Positions 1-6,726 of a stretch of DNA of 8,329 nt are shown one piece after another. The notes below the pieces were generated by a model, which was not told the DNA's origin, made no database searches, and was given only the letters and a program-made list of their open reading frames with translations. Both the position numbers and the translations under genes were made by a program. Numbering within the stretch: position 1 is the stretch's first letter; each line of letters starts with the position of its first letter. Origin of the DNA: Candidatus Izemoplasmatales bacterium (lineage in GTDB: Bacteria > Bacillota_I > Bacilli_A > Izemoplasmatales > Hujiaoplasmataceae); NCBI GenBank assembly GCA_028691335.1, contig JAQUZK010000050.1:1-8329 (forward strand). Reading direction: 5' to 3'.

Positions 1-802
1 AAGTGAAGCTATTGATTCTGATACAGCTGTTACTAAAATCGAAACTGATGGTTACTTCACCGATCCTCCTAAGCCTAAATCTTTTAATCTTCAATTTATC
101 GCAGCTTCATCATCTACAGGGTATGGGAATTTAGGAAGTTTATCAGACGCTAAAACTACTGTTAATTCTGATGGTTTAAGAGCTTTTGCATATTTGACTA
201 GTTTTTTACTAGATTCTGAGATTTCTATATTTTCAGCTAGTGGATGGGGAGTTTCAAGAGGATGGAACACATCTGGCGGCAGTATTTCTGAGACACAAAA
301 TATTCCTAAGGCTTTTGAATATATTGCTATAGATGCTTCAAACACCGTGTTTACGGATGGTGGCAAATGGGATATAACAAATTATATTCCTGATGTTATT
401 GTTGTTAACTTAGGGACAAATGATTTTAATGCTTCCGGATATAACAGCATGAGTGATGAAGATAAATTAGCTTTAGAAGAAAGATTCAAAACAGATTATA
501 CTAACTTTTTAGTTTTATTGAATAATATGTATCCTAATGCGAAAATAATAGTTGCTTATGGTTTGATGAATGAACAAAAATTATTAGAAGCAATTACTTT
601 AGAAATCATTAGCGATGCTAATCAAATCTTTGATAAAGAAGTAGTACATGCTTATGAAATGGAAGGCGCAGGAACTTTAGGTAATCCTTATGGTTCAAAT
701 TATCATCCTAATGTTCAAACTAGCATGAATGTCGCAGCGGATTTAGCGGAGTTTATAAGCAGTATCACCGGTAGAGAAGTTGTTAGAGAGATGATTGAAT
801 AG
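1..802 (+). CDS. SGNH/CE2-like carbohydrate (acetyl) esterase, 5' end missing
   Basis: This is the C-terminal 266 codons of an SGNH-fold esterase; the frame is open to the window's left edge, so the true start lies upstream. CE2 enzymes remove O-acetyl groups from plant polysaccharides such as xylan and glucomannan. Visible CE2-like features: a short linker (TDPPKPK) leading into a beta strand; the nucleophile block at 95-130 (FIAASSSTGYGN); the block II glycine (SASGWGVSRGW, about 233-265); block III GTNDF (about 413-427); and the catalytic-His block NYHPN (698-712, His codon 704-706). The Ser codon at 107-109 aligns with the nucleophile, but the preceding Gly-Asp of the family's GDS motif is Ala-Ala. 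The DxxH aspartate is also absent (Ser at -3), which is tolerated in CE2 members that use a Ser-His dyad. The upstream part should hold the CE2 jelly-roll domain. Location is unknown because the N-terminus is missing. The downstream mannosidase suggests acetylated mannan as substrate. Family call is fairly sure; activity is less so. Confidence 0.8.
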   Translation, partial: SEAIDSDTAVTKIETDGYFTDPPKPKSFNLQFIAASSSTGYGNLGSLSDAKTTVNSDGLRAFAYLTSFLLDSEISIFSASGWGVSRGWNTSGGSISETQNIPKAFEYIAIDASNTVFTDGGKWDITNYIPDVIVVNLGTNDFNASGYNSMSDEDKLALEERFKTDYTNFLVLLNNMYPNAKIIVAYGLMNEQKLLEAITLEIISDANQIFDKEVVHAYEMEGAGTLGNPYGSNYHPNVQTSMNVAADLAEFISSITGREVVREMIE

Positions 803-807
803 TATCT

Positions 808-3249
808 ATGGCGAATAAAAGAATAAATTTATCAGGGACTTGGACTCTGGATTTTAAAGGCAGAAAAATAGAAGCTAATGTTCCTGGCTCAGTATATCAA
901 GATTTACTGAAGGAAAAGATTATACCTGATCCATTTGATCAAGACAATGAATACTTGGTTAGAGAATATATGAATGAAGATTATTCATATGAACGAAGTT
1001 TTGAGATAAACGCTTTTGATTTATCGGATAAAGAAGTGTATATCGTTTTTGAGGGTTTAGACACTTTAACAATGGTTTATCTCAATGAGTCATTAATCTT
1101 AGAAACAGATAATATGCATCGTATCTATAAAAAATGTGTTAACGAATTTTTAAGGGATGGTAATAATTTACTTAGAGTTGAGATAAAATCATGTTTAAAA
1201 TACATTAAGAATGAAGAGGAAAATTACCCGCATAAACTTTACCAAGCTGGTGATAGTGTTAGAGGGTATATTCATCTTAGAAAAGCCTCATATATGTTTG
1301 GTTGGGACTGGGGTCCACAACTTCCTGACGGAGGAATATCAAGAGATGTCTATCTAGATATTACTGATAAAGCAACTTTAGAAGATGTATTTGTTAGACA
1401 AATTCATCAAAATGATGATGTTGATTTAAAAGTTTTAACAACAGTTAAAGGTAATAACTTAGAAAATCTTAAAATAGTAATAAATATCTATGAAGATAAT
1501 GAAGAAAAGCCTATTAGCTCTATTACTGGGGATATTAATCAAGAATTATTATTAAGTTTAATAAATCCTAAAAAATGGTATCCGATTAATTACGGAAATC
1601 AAGACCGATACCTTATAGAAGTAAAACTATTTAGAAGTAATCTTTTGTTAGAAACTAAAAAAATAAAAATAGGATTAAGAACTGTTGTTTTAGAACAATT
1701 AAAAGATCAATATGGTGAAAGCTTTACTTTTAATATCAATGGTATTAGAGTTTTTGCGAAAGGATCTAACTATATTCCTGAAGATAACTTATTAGGTAGA
1801 ACTAATGAAGAATTAACTAGAAAACTTTTAGGTTACGCTAAGGATGCAAATCACAACATGATTAGAGTTTGGGGTGGAGGAATTTACCCACCGAACTACT
1901 TTTATGATATCTGCGATGAATTAGGACTTATGGTTTGGCAAGATTTGATGTTTGCGTGTTCTATATATCCAATGGATAAAGAATATTTTGTAGAAAATAT
2001 CAAAGAAGAAATCAAAGATAATTTAATCAGAATAAGAAATCATCCCTCAATTGTTTTAATATGCGGAAATAATGAGAATGAAACAGCAATTGAAAACTGG
2101 AATATACCTTCTTTGGATATAAGTAAAGATTTTTATAAAAAACATTACTTGGAAATTATACCAAAGTTAACTAATGAATTTGTGCCTGATTTACCATATT
2201 GGAGATCTTCGCCTGCGTCAAAAGAATTATTCGAAGATACTAATAGTGATAATTTTGGTGATATGCATTATTGGGGTGTATGGCATAATAATGAGCCCTT
2301 TACTAATTATAGACTTTACTATCCCAGATTCATGAGTGAGTTTGGACTACAGTCATTTCCAGGTATAAAAACAATAGAAACATTTACAAAACCAGAGGAT
2401 AGAAATATTTTTTCTTACATTATGGAACAACATCAAAAGAATAAAACAGCTAACTCAAAAATCCTTGACTATATTGGAAAATTATTTAGATATCCAAAGG
2501 ACTTTGAATCATTATTATATGTATCTCAAGCAATTCAAGCTGAAGGTATTAGATATGGAGTAGAGCATTGGCGTAGAAATTACGGTAGATGTATGGGAAT
2601 TCTTTATTGGCAATTAAATGATTGTTGGCCGGTCGCTTCATGGTCTAGCATTGATTATTATCATCGTTGGAAGATACTGCATTATCATGCTAAAAAATTC
2701 TATTCTTTGATTTTAGTTTCAATAGAAGAAGAAAAGAATAGAGCTAAGATTTTCATTACTAATGATTCATTGGAAACATTTTCCGGTGAATTAGTAATTG
2801 AAATTATGGATTTTTCTGGAGAAATCATTGAAAGAGAGTCTTTAGAAGTAAATGTTGATTTTCAGTCAGCGAAATTGATTGTAGAGAAACAGGTTAGTGA
2901 TAAGAGATATATATTAGAGAATTTAGTGGTTAATGTTACATTATATAAAAATAAAGAATTTATTAGTGATAACCAAGTGTTTTTCTTGCCAGATAAACAC
3001 CTTAAGCTTAAGAAAAACGTAATAAATAAAAACCTTGAATTTGATGGAGAAAGTTACATTTTGAAACTAAATTCACAAACTTTAGCTAAGTTTGTTGAAA
3101 TCAGTGTCAAAGATGAAGATATTATTTTTTCAGATAACTATTTCCATTTGATTCCTGGGAAAACTAAAACAATCTATTTTAAGTCAAATAAAGACTTAAT
3201 AAAGAATCAAGATTTAATTAACATAAAATCATTGGTTGATACTTATTAA
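808..3249 (+). CDS. GH2 beta-mannosidase, cytoplasmic
   Basis: This 813-residue enzyme is predicted to hydrolyse terminal non-reducing beta-D-mannose from manno-oligosaccharides (EC 3.2.1.25). It has the full GH2 layout: an N-terminal sugar-binding beta-sandwich (about 1-185, opening with NLSGTWTLDFKG), an Ig-like domain (about 190-290), a TIM barrel (about 292-640) and C-terminal beta domains. Beta-mannosidase hallmarks are FGWDWGP (164-170), VWGGGIYPP (354-362), GNNE with acid/base Glu423, FMSEFG with nucleophile Glu511, and YWQLNDCWPV (600-609). Length is normal and no key residue is missing. There is no signal peptide, so it should act in the cytoplasm on imported oligosaccharides. The start is five bases after the esterase stop. 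An in-frame TGA at 796-798 excludes a longer start, and the protein begins directly at the GH2 fold. Only a weak GAGAG-like Shine-Dalgarno match is visible, so translation may be coupled to the esterase. Exo-glucosaminidase is a related alternative, but the motifs favour mannosidase. Confidence 0.95.
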   Translation: MANKRINLSGTWTLDFKGRKIEANVPGSVYQDLLKEKIIPDPFDQDNEYLVREYMNEDYSYERSFEINAFDLSDKEVYIVFEGLDTLTMVYLNESLILETDNMHRIYKKCVNEFLRDGNNLLRVEIKSCLKYIKNEEENYPHKLYQAGDSVRGYIHLRKASYMFGWDWGPQLPDGGISRDVYLDITDKATLEDVFVRQIHQNDDVDLKVLTTVKGNNLENLKIVINIYEDNEEKPISSITGDINQELLLSLINPKKWYPINYGNQDRYLIEVKLFRSNLLLETKKIKIGLRTVVLEQLKDQYGESFTFNINGIRVFAKGSNYIPEDNLLGRTNEELTRKLLGYAKDANHNMIRVWGGGIYPPNYFYDICDELGLMVWQDLMFACSIYPMDKEYFVENIKEEIKDNLIRIRNHPSIVLICGNNENETAIENWNIPSLDISKDFYKKHYLEIIPKLTNEFVPDLPYWRSSPASKELFEDTNSDNFGDMHYWGVWHNNEPFTNYRLYYPRFMSEFGLQSFPGIKTIETFTKPEDRNIFSYIMEQHQKNKTANSKILDYIGKLFRYPKDFESLLYVSQAIQAEGIRYGVEHWRRNYGRCMGILYWQLNDCWPVASWSSIDYYHRWKILHYHAKKFYSLILVSIEEEKNRAKIFITNDSLETFSGELVIEIMDFSGEIIERESLEVNVDFQSAKLIVEKQVSDKRYILENLVVNVTLYKNKEFISDNQVFFLPDKHLKLKKNVINKNLEFDGESYILKLNSQTLAKFVEISVKDEDIIFSDNYFHLIPGKTKTIYFKSNKDLIKNQDLINIKSLVDTY

Positions 3250-3261
3250 TTAATTTTTTAG

Positions 3262-3270
3262 GAAACGAGG
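3262..3270 (+). promoter_or_regulatory. Ribosome binding site of the LacI-family gene
   Basis: GAAACGAGG ends seven bases before the ATG at 3278. It lies in the 28-base gap after the mannosidase and supports that start. The gap is too short for a separate promoter plus leader, and no good -35/-10 pair or inverted-repeat operator is seen in it. Confidence 0.6.
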
Positions 3271-3277
3271 TAACGAT

Positions 3278-4285
3278 ATGAAGAAAGTAAGTATGTCAGA
3301 AATAGCTAAAGAACTTGGGATATCAAAAGTTAGCGTATCTAAAGCTCTAGGTGATAAGGACGGAGTTTCTGAAGAATTAAGAGAAAAAATTAAGCATACT
3401 GCACAGAACATGGGTTATAGAATCAATAATTCCGCAAGAAGTTTAAAAACTGATCGCCAATATAATATTGGTATCTTAATTGGCGAAAAGTTCGTTATGG
3501 ATAATGAAGCTTATTATTTCTCTGTTTGTGGAGAGATAACTAAAAAGTTAGATGCATACGGTACTTCAGGGATTATGGAGATTATCAGTTTTGAAAATGA
3601 AAAAGACAAGATTTTGCCTCGTGTCTATAATGAGAAAAAAGTAGATGGAATTATTGTTTTAGGTCAGTTAAGTAATGAGTACTTAACAGTCCTTGAACAA
3701 ATGACTATTCCAATGATTTATTTTGACTTTTATCGACAAGCTTCAAAAATTGATTCGATTGTAGCTGATAACTTTTGTTTAGGATATCAACTGACTGATC
3801 TTTTAATTGAAAGAGGACATAAAGAAATTGCCTATGTTGGTTCGATTAACGCTACATCTAGTATTCAAGACAGATATTTAGGATACTATAAAGCTTTGAT
3901 TGAGAATAATTTAAAGTTAAATTTTGACTATATTATTGATGATAGAGATGAATGCGGTAAATTATTAGAAGAATTAGAGTTACCTAAAAATATGCCTACA
4001 GCTTTTGTATGTAATTGTGATCGTGTGGCTTTTACATTAATAACAAAACTTAAATCTTTAGGGATAAAAATCCCTGAAGATGTTTCAGTTGTAGGTTTTG
4101 ATAACTCTTTGTTTTCTACTATAGCAGATCCTAAGATAACTACTGTTGATAACAATATTGAAAAAATGGTATCTACAGCTGTAAAGGTTATCTCTAAAAA
4201 GATTAACAATCCTCAAAAAACCTATGACAGAATCTTAGTTCCAGGAACAATCATTGAAAGAGATTCTGTAAAAAGTCTAAATTAA
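3278..4285 (+). CDS. LacI/GalR-family transcriptional regulator
   Basis: This 335-residue protein has the standard family length and layout. Residues 5-24 form the helix-turn-helix (MSEIAKELGISKVSVSKAL), with Lys17-Val18 at the recognition-helix positions that usually set operator specificity. A hinge helix follows (NNSARSLKT, 50-58), including Leu56 for minor-groove insertion; the common hinge Pro is replaced by Ile49. Residues from about 62 form a periplasmic-binding-protein-like effector domain (NIGILIG at the start, VDGIIVLG in the middle, and VSVVGFDNS and ITTVDNN near the end). It probably represses this operon until a mannan-derived sugar binds. Both the ligand and that role are inferred from its position between mannosidase and mannanase-like genes. 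Lying inside the operon it would be autoregulated. No obvious CG-centred palindromic operator was found in the short gaps, so the main operator is expected upstream of the window. Confidence 0.95.
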   Translation: MKKVSMSEIAKELGISKVSVSKALGDKDGVSEELREKIKHTAQNMGYRINNSARSLKTDRQYNIGILIGEKFVMDNEAYYFSVCGEITKKLDAYGTSGIMEIISFENEKDKILPRVYNEKKVDGIIVLGQLSNEYLTVLEQMTIPMIYFDFYRQASKIDSIVADNFCLGYQLTDLLIERGHKEIAYVGSINATSSIQDRYLGYYKALIENNLKLNFDYIIDDRDECGKLLEELELPKNMPTAFVCNCDRVAFTLITKLKSLGIKIPEDVSVVGFDNSLFSTIADPKITTVDNNIEKMVSTAVKVISKKINNPQKTYDRILVPGTIIERDSVKSLN

Positions 4286-4290
4286 AGGAA
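4285..4290 (+). promoter_or_regulatory. Ribosome binding site of the lipoprotein glycosidase
   Basis: AAGGAA overlaps the last base of the regulator's TAA stop and ends seven bases before the ATG at 4298. This supports the start and co-translation from one transcript. Confidence 0.6.
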
Positions 4291-4297
4291 AAAATTT

Positions 4298-6691
4298 ATG
4301 AAAAAATTACTTACAATACTTACGATACTTATAGTTGCCATGATTAGTATTTCTTGTACAACTTCATCAAGTACTACTACAAGTTCAAACATAACAACTA
4401 TAGCTAAAGAAATTACCGTTAATAAAAATGAAGTTGATTTACCTTTAAATAGTGAATACATAATTGATTATGATTTGAATTTTGATATATCTGGTTCTGA
4501 GACAATTTCTTTTGATAGTTCAGATGATAGTGTTATATCTGTAAGCGCTTTAGGAAAAGTTAAGGCTCTAAGCTATGGAGAAGCCACTGTTTATTTGCGA
4601 TATGAAGATATTTTAGAAGTTGAAGTTGTTTTTAATGTATCGAAATATTATGAAATAATCTCACCGATAAAAGATGTGTATCGCTTAGATGAGTTGTTAA
4701 ATCCTGAAGGTGGGAAAATCAATATTTATAATGAATTAGGTGAGTTGATTGATTCTAAGAATATCCTTTATTCTATGGTGATTGAAGAAGGGATTAATCA
4801 ACCAGGTCCAAACATAGTTGAAATTTTAGATGAAGGAATTATCTATAGTTTTGAAATATTTAGATTAAGCGAAACGCAAGAAAATATATTGTTTGATGAT
4901 TTTATCTACTTGAATGATTCTATGTATGTTGGTGAAAGGGTAGATTTCGCGTTACTTAAAGCAGATACTCTAGAACTAATCAATAGTTTAAATAATATAT
5001 ATGATTATAACGAAATCAATGTATATGGAATAATCAAGACTCCGGATGAAAAGAGTAAAGTAATAAGTGCTTTTTGGTACCAAGATTTTCAAGAAAGATT
5101 AACTGAAATTAATGTTAATCAAAATTTAAGGCTTGAAGGGAAGGTTAATGATACTTCATGGGATTATGATGTTTTTGTTAATTTTTCTGAAGAAGGTAAT
5201 CCACATTTTCGTTTAAGATATCTACCGGAAGTTTCTGGTGTTTATGATATTACTTTAGTGGTAGAATATGAAGGTTTTATTATTCAAACATTTGATAAAT
5301 CTTTTGAAGTTTATGAACAAAGGGATAACCTTTATCGAGGATTTGTTAGAGTAGATGATAGTAATAATAGACACTTTATCTTTGACAATGATGAATCTTA
5401 TATTCCAGTAGGACAAAACGTAGCTTGGTATACATCAGTTGAAAGAAAGCATTATGATTATAAAGCTTGGTTTGAACAAATGGGTGAAGTAGGAATGAAT
5501 TACGCAAGAGTATGGATGGCTGCTTGGGGATATTCACCTTTCTGGAATGATATCTATAATTTTGATGAGAGACAAACTAATCTATATTCATTAGATAAGA
5601 CAATTGAGTACGCTGAAGAAGCAGATATTTATATACAGCTTTGCTTGTTGCATCACGGAATGTTTTCTTCTCTAGTAAACCCTATGTGGCCAGATTCAAG
5701 TAATACTTGGTATGTTAATCGATATGGGTCTAATCCTTATGGAGATGTAATAACTGATTCAGGTGATTTCTTTACTGAGAAAGAAATGATTGATAATTAT
5801 AAAAATCAACTTAAGTATATTGTGGCTAGATATGGATATTCTGATCATATAATGAGTTTTGAATTGTTTAATGAAGTTGATTGGATTGAAACATATAGTT
5901 TTAGTGATGGTTTGAATTGGCATTTAGATATGGCTAATTATTTAAAAGAACTTGATCCTAATAAACATTTAATTTCAACATCCTTTAAAGATCAAAATTT
6001 CTTGGGAAATAATTATAAGGTTTTTAAATTAAGTAATATTGACTTTGTTAATGTTCATCATTACGGTATTTATAATCATACTGATTATTTGCCTGAGAAA
6101 CAGTATTTTATACAAAACGAGTTTAATAAACCGGTTATTTATGATGAGATTGGTTATAGCGGTAATGGCGGAGAGGATCAATACACAAGAGATCCATCTA
6201 ATGTTACTCTCCATCAAGGTTTGTGGGCTGGAGCCATGGGTGGTGGTGCCGGTACAGGAATGCATTGGTGGTGGGAATCATGGGTTGAAACTTATGATGT
6301 CTATGATGAGTATCTTGGTGTAAGTAGGTATTTAGAAAAAATTGATTTAACCGGTAATGATCAACAAGCTTTGTATAGCGAACAAGATGGTAAGAACTTA
6401 ATTGGTATTAATTCTATTAGTATTGGCTATATGGGGTATTCTTATCAAGATAGACTTTATTTGTATGTTTTTGATAAAGGATATAAACTTGGGAATCAAA
6501 ACACTGTCAGTAGATCAAATATTGAAATAGTAGTTATGGGTCTTGAGACAGGAGTTTATGTTTTAGAATCATATAATACTTTTACCGGTGAACTTATTAA
6601 TACTAAAGAAGTTTCAATTGATGGAAGCACAAGTATATCTTTACCTGAGTTTAGTAAGGACATTGCTTTAATTTTACATAAAATAGGATAA
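4298..6691 (+). CDS. Surface lipoprotein, clan GH-A (GH5-like) glycoside hydrolase with Ig-like and DUF5060-like modules
   Basis: This 797-residue protein is predicted to be exported, lipid-anchored and to cleave the polysaccharide outside the cell. It starts with a lysine-led hydrophobic signal ending in a lipobox (SISC, Cys20), then a Ser/Thr-rich stalk (21-34). A BIG2-like Ig module follows (about 38-115, SVSALGKVKALSYGEATVY), then another probable beta domain (about 118-190), a DUF5060-like beta-sandwich (about 191-341, with YDYNEI at 235 and AFWY at 258), a TIM barrel (about 346-690) and a C-terminal beta-sandwich (about 694-797). The barrel shows the clan GH-A pattern: acid/base Glu526 in FELFNEVDW after strand 4, HHYG (587-590), nucleophile Glu617 in VIYDEIGYSG at strand 7, and an aromatic strand-8 segment HWWWESW (656-662). 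Context suggests an endo-beta-mannanase or related beta-glycanase. The exact family (GH5 subfamily or a GH5-like relative carrying DUF5060) cannot be fixed by eye. The hydrolase call is strong; the mannanase call is tentative. Confidence 0.88.
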   Translation: MKKLLTILTILIVAMISISCTTSSSTTTSSNITTIAKEITVNKNEVDLPLNSEYIIDYDLNFDISGSETISFDSSDDSVISVSALGKVKALSYGEATVYLRYEDILEVEVVFNVSKYYEIISPIKDVYRLDELLNPEGGKINIYNELGELIDSKNILYSMVIEEGINQPGPNIVEILDEGIIYSFEIFRLSETQENILFDDFIYLNDSMYVGERVDFALLKADTLELINSLNNIYDYNEINVYGIIKTPDEKSKVISAFWYQDFQERLTEINVNQNLRLEGKVNDTSWDYDVFVNFSEEGNPHFRLRYLPEVSGVYDITLVVEYEGFIIQTFDKSFEVYEQRDNLYRGFVRVDDSNNRHFIFDNDESYIPVGQNVAWYTSVERKHYDYKAWFEQMGEVGMNYARVWMAAWGYSPFWNDIYNFDERQTNLYSLDKTIEYAEEADIYIQLCLLHHGMFSSLVNPMWPDSSNTWYVNRYGSNPYGDVITDSGDFFTEKEMIDNYKNQLKYIVARYGYSDHIMSFELFNEVDWIETYSFSDGLNWHLDMANYLKELDPNKHLISTSFKDQNFLGNNYKVFKLSNIDFVNVHHYGIYNHTDYLPEKQYFIQNEFNKPVIYDEIGYSGNGGEDQYTRDPSNVTLHQGLWAGAMGGGAGTGMHWWWESWVETYDVYDEYLGVSRYLEKIDLTGNDQQALYSEQDGKNLIGINSISIGYMGYSYQDRLYLYVFDKGYKLGNQNTVSRSNIEIVVMGLETGVYVLESYNTFTGELINTKEVSIDGSTSISLPEFSKDIALILHKIG

Positions 6692-6708
6692 TAAAAAATT
6701 TAGATAAA

Positions 6709-6715
6709 GTGAGGA
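6709..6715 (+). promoter_or_regulatory. Ribosome binding site of the GH130 gene
   Basis: GTGAGGA lies eleven bases before the ATG at 6727, a slightly long spacing. An in-frame TAA at 6718-6720 rules out any upstream start, so ATG 6727 is the first possible one. The gap 6692-6726 shows no terminator hairpin or promoter. Confidence 0.5.
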
Positions 6716-6726
6716 TTTAAGAAGAA

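Noticed and set aside
91..366. Minus-strand open frame of 91 codons
   Set aside because: It lies wholly opposite the esterase coding region, has no ribosome site or recognisable domain, and is best explained as a shadow of that gene.
194..802. TTG at 194 as start of the esterase
   Set aside because: The same frame is open to the left edge and encodes the family's nucleophile block at 95-130, so the gene is truncated by the window rather than starting at this TTG.
3001..3012. Perfect 12-base palindrome CTTAAGCTTAAG
   Set aside because: It sits inside the mannosidase coding region and encodes Leu-Lys-Leu-Lys; it is 265 bases from the next start with no CG centre, so it is probably chance rather than an operator.
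4060..4075. Hairpin AGGGAT-AAAA-ATCCCT
   Set aside because: The six-base stem lies within conserved regulator codons (GIKIPED), has no following T-run and is too weak for a terminator.
3928..4209. Minus-strand open frame of 93 codons
   Set aside because: It lies opposite the conserved C-terminal half of the LacI-family regulator and has no independent support.
4357..4400. Repetitive ACT/ACA/AGT-rich stretch, with a similar one at about 7836-7905
   Set aside because: These encode the Ser/Thr-rich stalks after the lipobox cysteines; they are low-complexity protein linkers, not CRISPR or DNA repeats.
5383..5405. TTGACA followed by TATATT as a possible internal promoter
   Set aside because: The spacing is only about 11 bases rather than 16-18 and it is in the middle of a coding domain.
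6029..6323. Overlapping plus- and minus-strand open frames inside the lipoprotein glycosidase
   Set aside because: Both overlap the conserved catalytic barrel in other frames; their hydrophobic or biased composition follows from the AT-rich codons.
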